This document shows positions 18,044-29,245 of a DNA stretch of 64,000 bases, in pieces. A model generated the notes under the pieces. That model was not told where the DNA came from and ran no database searches. It was given only the letters and a program-made list of their open reading frames with translations. The position numbers and the translations under genes are program-made. This stretch comes from CAILZL01 sp963791615 (GTDB lineage Bacteria; Pseudomonadota; Gammaproteobacteria; Steroidobacterales; Steroidobacteraceae), in assembly GCA_963791615.1 (NCBI GenBank), contig CAWBTE010000005.1, positions 1 to 64,000 on the forward strand, in the 5' to 3' direction. Each line of letters opens with the position of its first letter. Within the stretch, counting starts at the first letter, position 1.

Positions 18044-20054
18044 TCAGTGAACATTCGGCTCATTGGGCTTGACGCTCAACGCCTTGCGAATCAAAGCCGC
18101 ATCGGGATGGTTATCAAACAGCATGTCCGGATAGTACCCCACATGCTGTACGCCCATTTCATACAGGCTGCTGATGGTGTCGGCTATGGTCTGGCTGGGC
18201 AACAGCTTGTTGTCACGCCAGTCAACGGTTTGCAGCTCCATCACCACCTTGTCAATGGCGCCCGGCCGGCCCTTGATGCGCTCCACCAGTTCGCGATAGA
18301 ACGCCGCAGGATCGGCCGCATTTTCCATGTAAGGCATGGCCATCACGGCGGTGAAGTCATAGTTGACCAGTGAATTCTCCAGCGCCTGCGCGTACCACAC
18401 CTCTGCCCTGGGACTGAGCGCGACGCGTGCGTACAGATTGCGCGCGGTCTTCAGCGCTGGCTGCTGCATGCGCACGATGGCCGCCAGTTCCATCGCAAAG
18501 TTATCGAGTGCATTGATCTTGAGAATGGTCCAGCGGCCGATCAGATCGTCGCTGCTGCGAATCTCCGCAATCGAACCCGGCAACCCCCACTCGCGATACG
18601 TCTGCAAACCGGCAGTCGCTGGCATCTTCGTAATCTGACAAGGTCACGTCATCATGAAACAGCAGGCCTTCAAAGGGCGCCGCACGCGCCAGATCCGCGT
18701 AGATATCGCGGATGGTCTGGCGAGCACGCGCCGAGAACGGTGACAACCGCTGGTAACCCATGTTGAGGTGATCGCTTTTTTCTCCCGCTTTGTCTGGCAG
18801 CAAGGCCACTACCTGGTCTTTGGCGGCCGGTTCAGAAGCGGGCAGTTGCCAGGCCAGCATGGGCATCCACGCATACAGGCGCTTCGCCGGCGTACGGGTG
18901 CGAATCTGCCAGGCCACACGGTTGAACAGATCAGCGCGCATCGGCATATGGCGGCTGGGGAAGTACACCGCATCAGCAGAGCCATCACCATCCGGATCGG
19001 CATAGGCCTGCAAGTACACGGTATTCACGCCGGTGGCAGTGATGCGTTCCAGCAGGTGCCCCAGGTTTCTTTCCTGCTGTGCAGGATCAGCGTCATAGAT
19101 GTAGTCCATATCTACATGCATGATTTTCTGTGGCCAGCTGTTCTCCGGGAGGTTCTGGTTGCGAATGCTGATTTCGCGATTGAGATTCCACAAGGCCATT
19201 TCGCGGCTCACGAGGATGCGCCGCAAGCCCCACAGCGGCGTATCGGCCATGTTGGCGCCATCATCCAGAGTCAGACCGACGATCAAACCCAGCTGGCCGG
19301 CAATGTCGCGCAGCGTGGCGTTATAACGTCCATACGGCCAGGCAATGACGCGGGGCGCACGGCCGATATAGCGGCGAATGACCGCGCTGCTTTGCTTGAG
19401 ATCGGCTGTGACCCGCTTTTGATACGCCACTTCATCCTCGTAGCGCTTGCCCTCCGTCAGCCAGGCCCGGGTAGTGGCGGCGGGCAGCGTGTTTCCCTGT
19501 GGATTGCCGTGGATACCATGGTGCAGGTCGAAGCTGTGGCTGCCGATTTCCACCAGACCGCTGTCGCTCATTTCACGCAGCTGCGCCCAGCTCATCAGCC
19601 GCTCGCGCGGAATCTCCTTGCCATCAAAATTGACCACACGCTGGTCGTCCTGCCAGCTGCCCACCACGGCCACCACCGCCGGTATGCTGAACATTTTCAG
19701 AATCGGCCATGCACTGTCATATACCGAACGATAGCCATCATCGAAGGTGATGAGCACCGCTTTATCTGGCAGAAGTTTCCTGCCCGCTTGATCCGCCAGC
19801 ACCTGATCGACACTGACAAATCGATAGCCGTTGTTGCGCAGCCAGTCGATCTGCCGCACGAACATGGTGGGGGTCACCGCATATTCCGGTATCAATGCCT
19901 GATCCGGATTGGCGATTTCGTGGTAACTCAGCACCGTGAGTTTTTCCGTAGCGGCGCGCGCCGGCGACATCGCCAGCAAGGTCACAGCACAGATCAGCGA
20001 CGCCAACCATCCCAACCACGCTGGAGCTGGCAATCGCGCAAAACTGCAATACAT
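18044..20054 (-). CDS. pgaB: PgaB, poly-GlcNAc N-deacetylase (frameshifted)
   Basis: PgaB deacetylates poly-GlcNAc in the periplasm so that it can be exported. The signal peptide (about residues 1-35, ending SPARAA) precedes a polysaccharide deacetylase domain with LSYHEI, ITFDDGYRS and SHSFDLHHG (metal ligands), then the C-terminal glycoside-hydrolase-like domain (MHVDMDYIYD, LLFHDDVTLSDYE). The frame shifts near 18615, where EDAS continues as TAGLQTYREWGLPG after one extra base. The corrected length, about 669 residues, equals that of E. coli PgaB. No lipobox cysteine is obvious. It follows pyk by 42 bases. Confidence 0.92.
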
Positions 20055-20096
20055 ATCGGATCCGGTCAGTGCTTGGTGTTGCGGTCTGGAAGCAAT

Positions 20097-21528
20097 TTAC
20101 AAATGAACCTGCAGGATGGTCATGGAGTTGGTTCTTCCGGATACACCGGATAACTCGCCACCGGTGAGAATGACTTTGTCGCCGTCTTCAACGATTTTCA
20201 TTTCCAGCAACAGCTTGAAAATCGCCGGATACACCAGATGCGGGCTGGTATGAACAATGTCGAATGGCACCGGATACACGCCGCGATACAACGTCACACG
20301 ACGGCGCGTCGCTTCGTGACGGGTAAAAGCATAGATGGGAATGTCGGAACGGATACGCGACATCCAGCGCGGCGTATTGCCGGACTCGGTCAATGCCACA
20401 ATCGCTTTTACATCCAGATGATTGGCGGTGTACATCACGGCCATGGAAATGGCTTCATCAGGACGACTGAACGTGGTATCGACACTGCGTCGCAGATGAG
20501 TATGTGCCGTCTCGTATTTTTCTGCGCCCTTGATGACGCTCGACATCGCCTCGACGGCTTTCACCGGATACTTGCCGGTGGCGCTTTCGGCTGACAGCAT
20601 CACGGCGTCCGTACCGTCGAGCACGGCGTTGGCGACATCGGACACTTCAGCGCGAGTCGGGATCGGATTGGTAATCATCGATTCCATCATCTGCGTCGCG
20701 GTAATCACGATACGGCGATGCTTGCGGCTTTCTTCAATGATGTGTTTCTGCAAGCTGGTCAGTTCGGCATAACCCACCTCCACACCCAGATCACCACGCG
20801 CCACCATGATGGCGTCGGAAGCCTTGATGATTTCGGTGAGATTCTCGATGGCTTCAACCCGTTCGATCTTGGCGACGATGCGCGCCTCACCACCGGCTTC
20901 ATGCAATAGACGCCGTGCTTCTTCCACGTCAGCGGCGCTGCGCACGAATGACACTGCCAGATAATCACAGCGCATGCTGGCCGCCAGCTTGATGTGTTCG
21001 CGATCGCGTTCCGTCAACGCATCCGCTGACAACCCACCGCCCTGACGATTGATACCTTTATGGTCGGACAATTCACCGCCCACCAGAATCCGGGTATGGA
21101 TGCGCGGGCCTTCGACCTTGATGACTTCCAGCGAAATCTGGCCGTCATTGAGCAGCAGCACATCGCCCGCCTTCACGTCATTGGGCAGGTTCTTGTAGGC
21201 CACGCCGACCGACTTGGCGGTGCCATCGGCGGGATTCAGCGAAACATCCAGCGTGAAATCATCGCCTTCAGTCAGCAGTCACCTTGCCTTCGGCAAAGCG
21301 GTCAATGCGGATCTTCGGGCCCTGCAGATCACCCAGCACGCCCACCCACTTGCCTACTGCGGTGCCCGCTTCGCGCGCCAGCTGGGCGCGACGCACATGA
21401 TCTTCCGCCTTGCCATGGGAGAAATTCAGACGCACGACATCAGCGCCGGCGCTGATCATTTCGGCAAGCACCTTGGGATCATCCGTGGCCGGGCCGAGGG
21501 TGGTCAGAATTTTCGTTCTACGTAGCAT
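20097..21528 (-). CDS. pyk: Pyruvate kinase (frameshifted)
   Basis: Converts phosphoenolpyruvate and ADP to pyruvate and ATP in glycolysis. Seen: RTKILTTLGPA, RLNFSHG, GDLQGPKIR, ARGDLGVEVG and MESMITNPIPTRAEVSDVAN with the following DGTDAVMLSAESATGKYP. The frame changes near 21278: GKVT continues as LTEGDDFTLDV in the adjacent frame, one base being extra. The corrected length is about 476 residues. Since this is normally an essential-type gene, the break is more likely a sequence error than a mutation. Third step in the order pgk, pyk, pgaB on the minus strand. Confidence 0.95.
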
Positions 21529-21564
21529 GGTTCACTCAATCCAATAAATTGCCAACAAATTGCA

Positions 21565-21586
21565 GGGGCGGTTCACGAACCGCCCC
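21565..21586. repeat. Intergenic palindrome, GGCGGTTC family
   Basis: A perfect 22-base palindrome of the form GGGGCGGTTC/GAACCGCCCC in the gap between pgk and pyk. It is the same sequence as the copy at 7960, extended by one pair. Confidence 0.85.
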
Positions 21587-21605
21587 TACGATTCAATCCA
21601 CATGA

Positions 21606-22784
21606 TCATCCAGCAGCTCTTGCTTCCAGCGCCGCCACCGCAGGCAGCACCTTGCCTTCCAGGAATTCCAGGAAGGCGCCGCCACCAGTGGAAATGTATG
21701 AAATGTCCTTTTCAACATCGTACTTTTCAATGGCTGCCAGTGTGTCGCCGCCGCCGGCGATTGAAAATGCCCCGCTTCTGGCAATGCTGTGCGCCAATGC
21801 TTTGGTGCCGCCGCCAAAAGCATCGAACTCAAACACACCCACCGGTCCATTCCAGACAATGCTACCGGACTTCTGCAGCAGCGCATCAAACATCGCAGCG
21901 GTTTTCGGCCCCACATCCAGAATCAGATCATCGGCAGCCACCGCACTGATGTCCTTCACTGTCGCCGTCGCGCTCGCGGAAAATTCCTTCGCCACCACCA
22001 CATCAATGGGCAATGGAATACCCACGCCACCCTGCTTCGATTTATCGAGCAGACCTCTGGCGATATCCAGCATGTCGGCTTCGTACAGTGACTTGCCCAC
22101 CGGATAACCTGCGGCTGCCAGGAAGGTGTTGGCAATGCCGCCACCGACGATCAACTGATCCACCTTGCTCATCAGGCTTTCCAGCACGGTGAGCTTGGTT
22201 GAAACCTTGGAGCCCGCCACGATCGCAGTGAGCGGTCGCTTCGGCTTCGCCAGTGCTTTTTCCAGTGCGTCGAGTTCGTTCATCAGTAGCGGGCCGGCAC
22301 AAGCCACTTTGGCAAAGCGCGCCACGCCATGAGTGCTGGCCTCGGCGCGATGTGCGGTGCCGAAAGCATCCATGACGAACACATCACAGAGCGCAGCCAT
22401 TTTCTGCGCCAGATCTTCCTTGTCTTTTTTCTCACCCTTGTTGAAGCGCACGTTCTCCAGCAGCACCACTTCGCCGGGTTGGCAGTCGACACCACTCAAC
22501 CAATCCTTCACCAGTCGCACGGGTGAGCCCAGCAACTCAGACAGACGTTTGGCTACAGGAGCGAGCGAAAATTCCTCGGCATACACGCCTTCTTCGGGAC
22601 GACCGAGGTGCGACATCAGCATCACCGCCGCACCTTTGTTTTTCGCGGCGAGAATGGTGGGCAGTGACGCGCGAATACGTGCATCCGAAGTCACCACGCC
22701 ACCCGCTACTGGCACATTGAGATCTTCACGAATCAAGACACGCTTGCCAGCCAGATCCAGATCAGTCATTCGCAGGAATTTCAT
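21606..22784 (-). CDS. pgk: Phosphoglycerate kinase
   Basis: Transfers phosphate from 1,3-bisphosphoglycerate to ADP. Seen: REDLNVP near residue 20, SHLGRP, RFNKGEKKD, GGGIANTFL, GPVGVFEF and the terminal GGGDTLAAIEKY with STGGGAFLEFLEG. The 392-residue length is standard. The gene lies between gap and pyk, same strand, with palindromic repeats in both gaps. Confidence 0.97.
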   Translation of the reverse strand: MKFLRMTDLDLAGKRVLIREDLNVPVAGGVVTSDARIRASLPTILAAKNKGAAVMLMSHLGRPEEGVYAEEFSLAPVAKRLSELLGSPVRLVKDWLSGVDCQPGEVVLLENVRFNKGEKKDKEDLAQKMAALCDVFVMDAFGTAHRAEASTHGVARFAKVACAGPLLMNELDALEKALAKPKRPLTAIVAGSKVSTKLTVLESLMSKVDQLIVGGGIANTFLAAAGYPVGKSLYEADMLDIARGLLDKSKQGGVGIPLPIDVVVAKEFSASATATVKDISAVAADDLILDVGPKTAAMFDALLQKSGSIVWNGPVGVFEFDAFGGGTKALAHSIARSGAFSIAGGGDTLAAIEKYDVEKDISYISTGGGAFLEFLEGKVLPAVAALEARAAG

Positions 22785-22797
22785 GGTCTCATCTCAC

Positions 22798-22875
22798 GTA
22801 GGTTGGGCTGAGTCTTCGAAGCCCAACATGATTCGATGCCATTGTTGGGCTTCACTTCGTTCAGCACCAACCTAC
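22798..22875. repeat. Imperfect inverted repeat between gap and pgk
   Basis: GTAGGTTGGGCTGA at 22798 and TCAGCACCAACCTAC at 22861 form the outer arms, with inner copies of GAAGCCCAAC and GTTGGGCTTC. The arms begin with GTAGGT like the repeat at 5154. Confidence 0.7.
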
Positions 22876-22910
22876 AAAATCCACTCAGACAACAATGGCA
22901 CAAACAAGAA

Positions 22911-22930
22911 GGGCGGCTCACGAACCGCCC
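22911..22930. repeat. Intergenic palindrome, GGCGGTTC family (variant)
   Basis: GGGCGGCTCACGAACCGCCC, one mismatch within the stem compared with the copies at 7960 and 21565. It lies ten bases after the gap stop codon. Confidence 0.8.
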
Positions 22931-22940
22931 CTGCATGTTG

Positions 22941-23939
22941 TTACTTCGAGATGACGCGCGCCATCTCCAGCACCTTGCTCGAGTAACCCCATTCGTTGTC
23001 GTACCACGACACAACTTTGACGAAGGTACTGTCGAGCGCGATGCCCGCTTCGGCGTCGAAAATGGAGGTACGGGGATCATCACGGAAATCGGTGGAGACC
23101 ACTTTTTCCTCGGTGTAACCCAGCACACCCTTCATCGGACCTTCGGACGCGGCCTTCATGGCGTCGCATATCTGCTTGTAGGTGGTCTCGGTCTTCAGCT
23201 CGACGGTGAGATCCACCACCGACACATCCGAGGTAGGCACGCGAAACGACATGCCAGTGAGTTTCTTGTTCAGCTCAGGAATGACGACACCGACGGCCTT
23301 GGCGGCGCCGGTCGAGGACGGGATGATGTTCTCCAGAATGCCACGACCGCCGCGCCAATCTTTGTTGGACGGGCCGTCAACGGTTTTCTGGGTCGCGGTG
23401 GCGGCGTGCACGGTGGTCATCAGACCGCGCTTGATGCCGAAGGTATCGTTCAACACCTTCGCGATCGGCGCCAGGCAGTTGGTGGTGCACGAGGCGTTGG
23501 AGATGATGGCCTGACCGGCATAGGTCTTGTCGTTCACGCCGAACACGAACATCGGTGTATCGTCTTTCGACGGCGCCGACATGATGACTTTCTTCGCCCC
23601 CGCAGCGAGATGCTTCTCGCAGGTTTCCTTGGTAAGGAACAGACCGGTGGCCTCGACGACGATGTCCGCGCCCACCTCGCCCCACTTGAGTTCAGCAGGA
23701 TCTTTGACCGCGGTGAGACGGATTTTCTTGCCGTTCACCACCAGCGTGTTGCCTTCGACCGAGATGCTGCCCTTGAAGTTACCGTGCACGGAATCGTACT
23801 TCAGCATGTAGGCCAGGTAGTCGGGCTCGAGCAAGTCGTTGATCGCCACGATCTCGATGTCCGGAAAGTCCTGCACCGCGGCGCGAAACACCATGCGTCC
23901 GATACGACCGAACCCGTTGATACCGACTTTGATAGCCAT
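22941..23939 (-). CDS. gap: Glyceraldehyde-3-phosphate dehydrogenase
   Basis: Oxidises glyceraldehyde 3-phosphate to 1,3-bisphosphoglycerate with NAD+. The start at 23939 gives MAIKVGINGFGRIGR, the usual N-terminus, preceded by GAGGATCGGAAC. The catalytic cysteine is in SNASCTTNCLAP (about residue 150), and WYDNEWGYSSKVLE is near the end. Length 332 residues. It follows tkt by 65 bases on the same strand. Confidence 0.97.
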   Translation of the reverse strand: MAIKVGINGFGRIGRMVFRAAVQDFPDIEIVAINDLLEPDYLAYMLKYDSVHGNFKGSISVEGNTLVVNGKKIRLTAVKDPAELKWGEVGADIVVEATGLFLTKETCEKHLAAGAKKVIMSAPSKDDTPMFVFGVNDKTYAGQAIISNASCTTNCLAPIAKVLNDTFGIKRGLMTTVHAATATQKTVDGPSNKDWRGGRGILENIIPSSTGAAKAVGVVIPELNKKLTGMSFRVPTSDVSVVDLTVELKTETTYKQICDAMKAASEGPMKGVLGYTEEKVVSTDFRDDPRTSIFDAEAGIALDSTFVKVVSWYDNEWGYSSKVLEMARVISK

Positions 23940-24004
23940 GTTCCGATCCTCGCCCTTAATGTATGAAAACTGGAGTGACAACCCGACAAATCAATAAGCA
24001 GCCA

Positions 24005-26012
24005 TTATGCCGTGAGTACGCGTTGTGTCACCTGGACAACGTTTTCCACGGTGAAGCCAAAGTGTTTGAACAGGTCTTTGGCCGGCGCCGATGCGCCAAA
24101 ACTGCGCATGCCGATCACCTCACCCTTCAAACCTGCGTAGCGATACCAGCCATCAGCCACACCGGCCTCGATGACTACACGCGCCTGCACCGATGGCGGC
24201 AGCACCTGTTCGCGATACGCGGCATCCTGCGCTGCAAACACGGCCGTATTGGGCATGGACACGACGCGCACTCGCCTGCCTGCAGCGGCAAGTTGTTTTG
24301 CCGCCTCCACGGCCAGCGCCACTTCGGAACCGGTGGCAATCAGAATGACCTCCGGCGCGCCACTCGAATCCACCAGTACATAGCCGCCGCGCTTGATATC
24401 AGACACCTGTTGCGCCGTGCGCGTCTGGAAGGCCAGTGCCTGACGCGTCAGGACCAGCGAGCTCGGGCCAGTGGCATGTTTGATCGACTCACCCCAGGCC
24501 ACCGCCGTTTCCACAGTATCGCAGGGACGCCACACCTGCATGTTGGGAATGATGCGTAGCGAGGCGACGTGTTCCACCGGCTGGTGCGTTGGGCCATCTT
24601 CGCCCAGACCAATCGAGTCGTGGGTAAACACGTAAATGACGCGCTGCTTCATCAATGCCGACATACGCAGGGCGTTGCGCGCGTAATCGGAGAACACCAG
24701 GAAGGTGCCACCGTAGGGAATGAAGCCGCCGTGCAGGGCCAGACCATTCATGATGGCCGCCATACCGAACTCGCGCACACCGTAGTGCAGATAGTTGCCG
24801 CTGGCATCGTCGCCGGTGATGGCCTTTGAATCCTTGCGATTGGTGTTGTTGGAACCGGTCAGATCCGCCGAACCACCCAGGAATTCCGGCAGGCTGGGGC
24901 CAATACCATTGAGTGCAGCTTGCGAAGCCTGACGGGTCGCCACTGTTGCGGCCGCCTCCACCGTCCTGGCGATGTAAGCATCCAGCACAGCGTCAAAATT
25001 CACCGGCAATTCACCGGCCATGCGGCGTTTGAATTCGCTGGCCAGCTCCGGGAACTGCTGCGCGTAGGCGGCGAACAATTCATTCCAGCTCTTTTCCAGT
25101 GCCGCACCAGAATCACGGCAATCCCAGCCCGCACGAATCTCGGCGGGAATCTCGAACGGCGCATGCGGCCAGCCGAGGTGTTGACGTGCAGCGGCCACTT
25201 CATCCACTCCCAGGGCAGCGCCGTGCGTCGCTTCCGTACCCTGCTTGTTAGGGGCGCCAAAACCGATGACCGTCTTGCAGCAGATCAGAGTCGGCTTGCC
25301 TGCGGACTTCGCTTGCTGAAGCGCTTTTTCAATGGCCACCGGATCGTGACCATCCACGCCCGGCACTACATTCCAGCCGTAGGCAGCAAAGCGTTTCGGC
25401 GTGTCATCGGTAAACCAGCCATGCACTTCGCCATCGATGGAAATGCCGTTGTCGTCGTAGAACGCAACCAGTTTGTCGAGCTTGAGCGTGCCAGCCAGTG
25501 AACACACTTCGTGCGAAATACCTTCCATCAGGCAGCCATCACCTAGGAATACATAGGTGTGATGATCGACCACATCGAATCCGGGGCGATTGAACTGCGC
25601 CGCCAGCAGTTTTTCCGCCAGCGCCATGCCAACTGCATTGGCAATGCCCTGCCCCAATGGGCCGGTGGTGGTTTCGATGCCCAGATGCAGATCATGTTCC
25701 GGATGGCCTGCGGTATGCGCACCCAGCTGACGGAAGCGCTTGATCTCGTCAATACTCAGCGGATAGCCAGTCAGATTCAGCAGCGCATACAGCAGCATCG
25801 AACCATGACCATTGGATAAGTACAAAGCGATCACGATTAGCCCACTGGGGATTATTCGGGCTGTGCTTCAAGTGATCGCGCCATAACACCTGCGCAATAT
25901 CCGCCATGCCCATGGGCGCGCCGGGGTGTCCGGAATTGGCCGCTTGCACTGCGTCCATAGCAAGAAAACGAATGGCATTGGCCAGGGCAAGGCGGGAAGG
26001 CGTAACAGACAT
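24005..26012 (-). CDS. tkt: Transketolase (frameshifted)
   Basis: A thiamine-diphosphate enzyme that moves two-carbon units in the pentose phosphate pathway. Start at 26012 (MSVTPSRLALANAIRFLAMD). Seen: SGHPGAPMGMADIA, HDLHLGIETTTGPLGQG, the TPP/Mg2+ site GDGCLMEGISHEV, ATHGAALG, THDSIGLGEDGPTHQPVEH and the C-terminal IEAGVADGWYRY. The frame breaks at about 25817: RDRFVL continues as SNGHGSMLLYALL after removing one extra base. Corrected length about 668 residues, typical. First gene of the tkt-gap-pgk-pyk-pgaBCD run. Confidence 0.95.
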
Positions 26013-26258
26013 GAAACAACCGCTCCGGACGCGACAAACAGATTGATGGGCCAAATAGATGGACAGTTCTGGGTAGCTCCCCTGAGTTAACCGTGACCAG
26101 AACGGGTTAAGTCAGTAGCGCCAAAAAGGGCGCGCATTGTCCAACAGGATGCCGCGCGTAGCAAACGGAACACAGCTCGCAGTAGCCGTTCCCGGCGTTG
26201 CCACCTATCATTGTTTTTTGCCGAGCCAATTTCGTGACCCTAGCCGTGCCCCAGAACC

Positions 26259-27002
26259 ATGAACCAGCCTGCTGATCTCGATCCGGAAACCGAGCGTTTG
26301 GGTTATCACCCGGGTTCCAGCCGGCGTCTCACGTTTGCGCGCCGACTGCTGTATCGCCTCATGGTTCCCGTGGGGCGCATGGCGCTGGATCTACCGTGGT
26401 ACACAGCGCGCCTGACTGTGGTTGGCGAATCGGCCCTGAACGAAGCCGTAACCAAACACGGCGCCGTGATCCCGGTGTGCTGGCATCAGCATCTGCTGGT
26501 TTGCGCCCGTTACCTGGTTGCAAGGCGGATCAAGCAGCTCAAACCCGGCTTCCTGATCAGTCCCTCGGTGGATGGCGAGGCGCCCAGCATGCTCGCCGGC
26601 AGCTATGGCGCGCAGGTCATTCGTGGCTCGAGCACCCACACCGGCACGCGCGCGATCCGTCATCTCTGTAAAGCGCTGGCGCGTGAACAGTTATCGCCAC
26701 TGATTACACCGGATGGCCCCCGCGGACCGCGATTCCAGTTCAAGGCAGGCGCCCTGATGGCGGCCCAGCTGAGCGGCGTCCCTGTCATACCGCTGGCTTA
26801 CGCTGCACGCCCGGCACGGGTGCTGCGCACCTGGGACAAATTCGTCCTGGTACCGCCGTTCGCCCGCATCGTCGTGGCTGTAGGCACGCCGGTGTACGTG
26901 CCGCGCGATTTGAATGAAGCACAGCGCGAAACGCTGCGCATAGACATGCAACAGCGCATGTTGGAAACCTACCAACTGGCCGAACAGACACTGCGGGCGT
27001 GA
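26259..27002 (+). CDS. DUF374 lysophospholipid acyltransferase-like protein
   Basis: The family is related to lipid acyltransferases and is thought to act on lipid A or phospholipid precursors at the inner membrane. Seen: VCWHQHLLV (the WH motif of the family), LISPSVDGE, VIRGSSTHTGTRA and TPDGPRGPRFQFKAGA. The 247-residue length is slightly above the usual 210-220. It is divergent from tkt. Exact substrate unknown. Confidence 0.85.
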   Translation: MNQPADLDPETERLGYHPGSSRRLTFARRLLYRLMVPVGRMALDLPWYTARLTVVGESALNEAVTKHGAVIPVCWHQHLLVCARYLVARRIKQLKPGFLISPSVDGEAPSMLAGSYGAQVIRGSSTHTGTRAIRHLCKALAREQLSPLITPDGPRGPRFQFKAGALMAAQLSGVPVIPLAYAARPARVLRTWDKFVLVPPFARIVVAVGTPVYVPRDLNEAQRETLRIDMQQRMLETYQLAEQTLRA

Positions 27003-27028
27003 TTTCTATCTAACGCAGCTTTGCGCTT

Positions 27029-27928
27029 TTAAGCAGCGGCTCCAGCTTGCTGCGCATGACACTCGGCGCTGACACCCGTATTGGATTGCGCCACCAGGAA
27101 CCACGGCGGCCCTTCGCCGGAGAACGCAGGGGCAGGATCCCAGTCACTCGGCAACTCACCATTTACGGCATTCCACAGCGAGCGCTCAACGTCATAAATG
27201 CACGGCGCATAGTAGTGGTAACGGTCGAAGCGGCCGCTGGTTTCGAGGAACGTATAGTAGAGCGCGTACTCGGTCCAGGGTCTCGCGGCCATAAGGTATA
27301 CGCGCCATGCGGCATATTCGGCCCGCTGACGCGTACGACTGATGTGCCAGCGCTGTTTCCAGCCACGTATTCCGCGCGAGTACTCGCCGCAGGCGATTTT
27401 TTCTTCGAGCGTGCTGCGCAGATCCTCCACCGCACGCCGATGTAGCAGCGCGGGGGTAACATTGTGCGTCACACCACGTCGCGGGGCATGTACGCGCAGC
27501 ACCTGCTCGACACGCTCATACCAGTAATCCTGTGCGTGATGCTGGATCACAAAACAGGCGCCGCGGCCGCTGCCTGCAAGTTGTTCGGCGCTCACCGGAC
27601 GGGTGCACACCACATCGGCATCGAAGGTGAGGTAAAGCTCACTCTCGATGCGCTCAAAGATGGCAAGCTTGATCATCTGCTGACGGAACCAGCCGCTTTG
27701 CCTCAGCTTCAGGGCAAATTCCGGCACCACCTGGAGTTCCGATTCGACGCGCAGCTCGAAGGGATACCGCCGCGTCTGGTAGCGCGCAGCGAGCTCGGCC
27801 CGTTGCGCGTCCGGACACACCACCCAGATACGACGCAGCCCTGAAAAATTCAGCTCGAGCGACTCGAACAGGAGCTCGGCACGCTCAGCGTCTCTGAGCG
27901 TCAGTGGTAGTACAGCGTCAAGCCACAT
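27029..27928 (-). CDS. DUF6492-like protein, putative glycosyltransferase
   Basis: The 299 residues from 27928 (MWLDAVLPLTLRDAER) resemble DUF6492 proteins: an N-terminal LPLTLRDAERAELLFESL, RRIWVVCPDAQRAEL, RQQMIKLAIFERI, then a DXD-like YLTFDADVVC and THNVTPALLHR. The DXD motif and fold pattern suggest a nucleotide-sugar transferase. AGGGAAC lies upstream of this start; an in-frame ATG at 27997 would reach almost to metK. Convergent with the DUF374 gene and divergent from metK. Confidence 0.7.
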   Translation of the reverse strand: MWLDAVLPLTLRDAERAELLFESLELNFSGLRRIWVVCPDAQRAELAARYQTRRYPFELRVESELQVVPEFALKLRQSGWFRQQMIKLAIFERIESELYLTFDADVVCTRPVSAEQLAGSGRGACFVIQHHAQDYWYERVEQVLRVHAPRRGVTHNVTPALLHRRAVEDLRSTLEEKIACGEYSRGIRGWKQRWHISRTRQRAEYAAWRVYLMAARPWTEYALYYTFLETSGRFDRYHYYAPCIYDVERSLWNAVNGELPSDWDPAPAFSGEGPPWFLVAQSNTGVSAECHAQQAGAAA

Positions 27929-28029
27929 TTTAATGTTCCCTATAGGGTTCGCAGCCAGCAAATCGCTATACTGCGCGGCCAGTGACCAGCCAATCAATCC
28001 TGATCAACTAAATTCCAAGGATCTTCCAC

Positions 28030-29235
28030 ATGCCCGGCAGTTATCTGTTTACGTCAGAATCCGTCTCCGAAGGCCATCCGGACAAGATTGCCGACCAAAT
28101 TTCCGATGCGGTGCTGGACGCCATCCTGCAACAGGACAAATCGGCCCGCGTCGCCTGCGAAACCATGGTGAAAACCGGTGTGGCCATCGTGGCCGGCGAA
28201 ATCACCACCAGCGCCTGGATCGATCTGGAAGCCCTGACCCGCAAGGTGATTCTGGACATCGGTTACGACTCCAGTGACGTGGGTTTTGACGGCGCCACCT
28301 GCGGCATTCTGAATCTGATCGGCAAGCAATCGCCGGACATCAATCAGGGCGTGGATCGCAAGAACCCCGAAGAACAGGGGGCCGGCGACCAGGGCCTGAT
28401 GTTCGGCTACGCCTGCAATGAAACCAAAGAGCTGATGCCTGCCGCCATTTACTACGCACATCGTCTGGTAGAACGTCAGGCCAAGGTGCGCAAGAAAGGC
28501 GTGCTGCCCTGGCTGCGTCCGGACGCCAAGTCACAAGTCACGCTGCGCTACGAAAATGACAAGGCCGTGGGCCTGGATGCCGTGGTGCTCTCCACCCAGC
28601 ACGATCCCAACATCAAGCACAAGGATTTGCGTGAGGCGGTGATCGAGGAAATCCTCAAGCCCGTGCTGCCCAAAGGCTGGTTCGAGAAAGTGCCCGCCAA
28701 AAAGATTCACATCAACCCCACCGGCAAGTTCGTCATCGGTGGCCCGGTGGGCGACTGCGGCCTGACCGGCCGCAAGATCATTGTCGACAGCTACGGCGGC
28801 ATGGCTCGTCACGGCGGCGGTGCGTTTTCGGGCAAGGATCCCTCCAAGGTAGATCGATCTGCGGCTTATGCGGCGCGCTATGTGGCCAAGAACATTGTGG
28901 CTGCCGGTCTCGCCGATCGCTGCGAAATCCAGGTGTCCTACGCCATTGGCGTGGCCGAACCCACCTCGATTACGGTCACCACCTTCGGCACCGGCAAGAT
29001 TGCCGATGACAAGATCGAGAAGCTGGTGCGCAAGCACTTCGATCTGCGCCCGTACGGCATCACCAAGATGCTCGACCTGCTACACCCCATGTATCAGGCC
29101 ACCGCCTCTTACGGTCACTTCGGCCGTGCGCCGGCAGCCATGACCAATCCGGCGGACAAGAATGAAAAGTTCACGGCATTCTCCTGGGAGAAGACGGATC
29201 GCGCCGAGGCTTTGCGCAAGGACGCAAAGCTGTAA
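28030..29235 (+). CDS. metK: S-adenosylmethionine synthetase
   Basis: Makes S-adenosylmethionine from methionine and ATP. Seen: FTSESVSEGHPDKIADQISD (residues 6-25), GDQGLMFGYA, GGPVGDCGLTGRKIIVDSYG and GGGAFSGKDPSKVDRSAAY with the catalytic loop. Length 401 residues, slightly above the E. coli enzyme. It precedes the SAH riboswitch and ahcY, so the methyl cycle is encoded as a unit. Confidence 0.97.
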   Translation: MPGSYLFTSESVSEGHPDKIADQISDAVLDAILQQDKSARVACETMVKTGVAIVAGEITTSAWIDLEALTRKVILDIGYDSSDVGFDGATCGILNLIGKQSPDINQGVDRKNPEEQGAGDQGLMFGYACNETKELMPAAIYYAHRLVERQAKVRKKGVLPWLRPDAKSQVTLRYENDKAVGLDAVVLSTQHDPNIKHKDLREAVIEEILKPVLPKGWFEKVPAKKIHINPTGKFVIGGPVGDCGLTGRKIIVDSYGGMARHGGGAFSGKDPSKVDRSAAYAARYVAKNIVAAGLADRCEIQVSYAIGVAEPTSITVTTFGTGKIADDKIEKLVRKHFDLRPYGITKMLDLLHPMYQATASYGHFGRAPAAMTNPADKNEKFTAFSWEKTDRAEALRKDAKL

Positions 29236-29245
29236 ATTTGAATCC

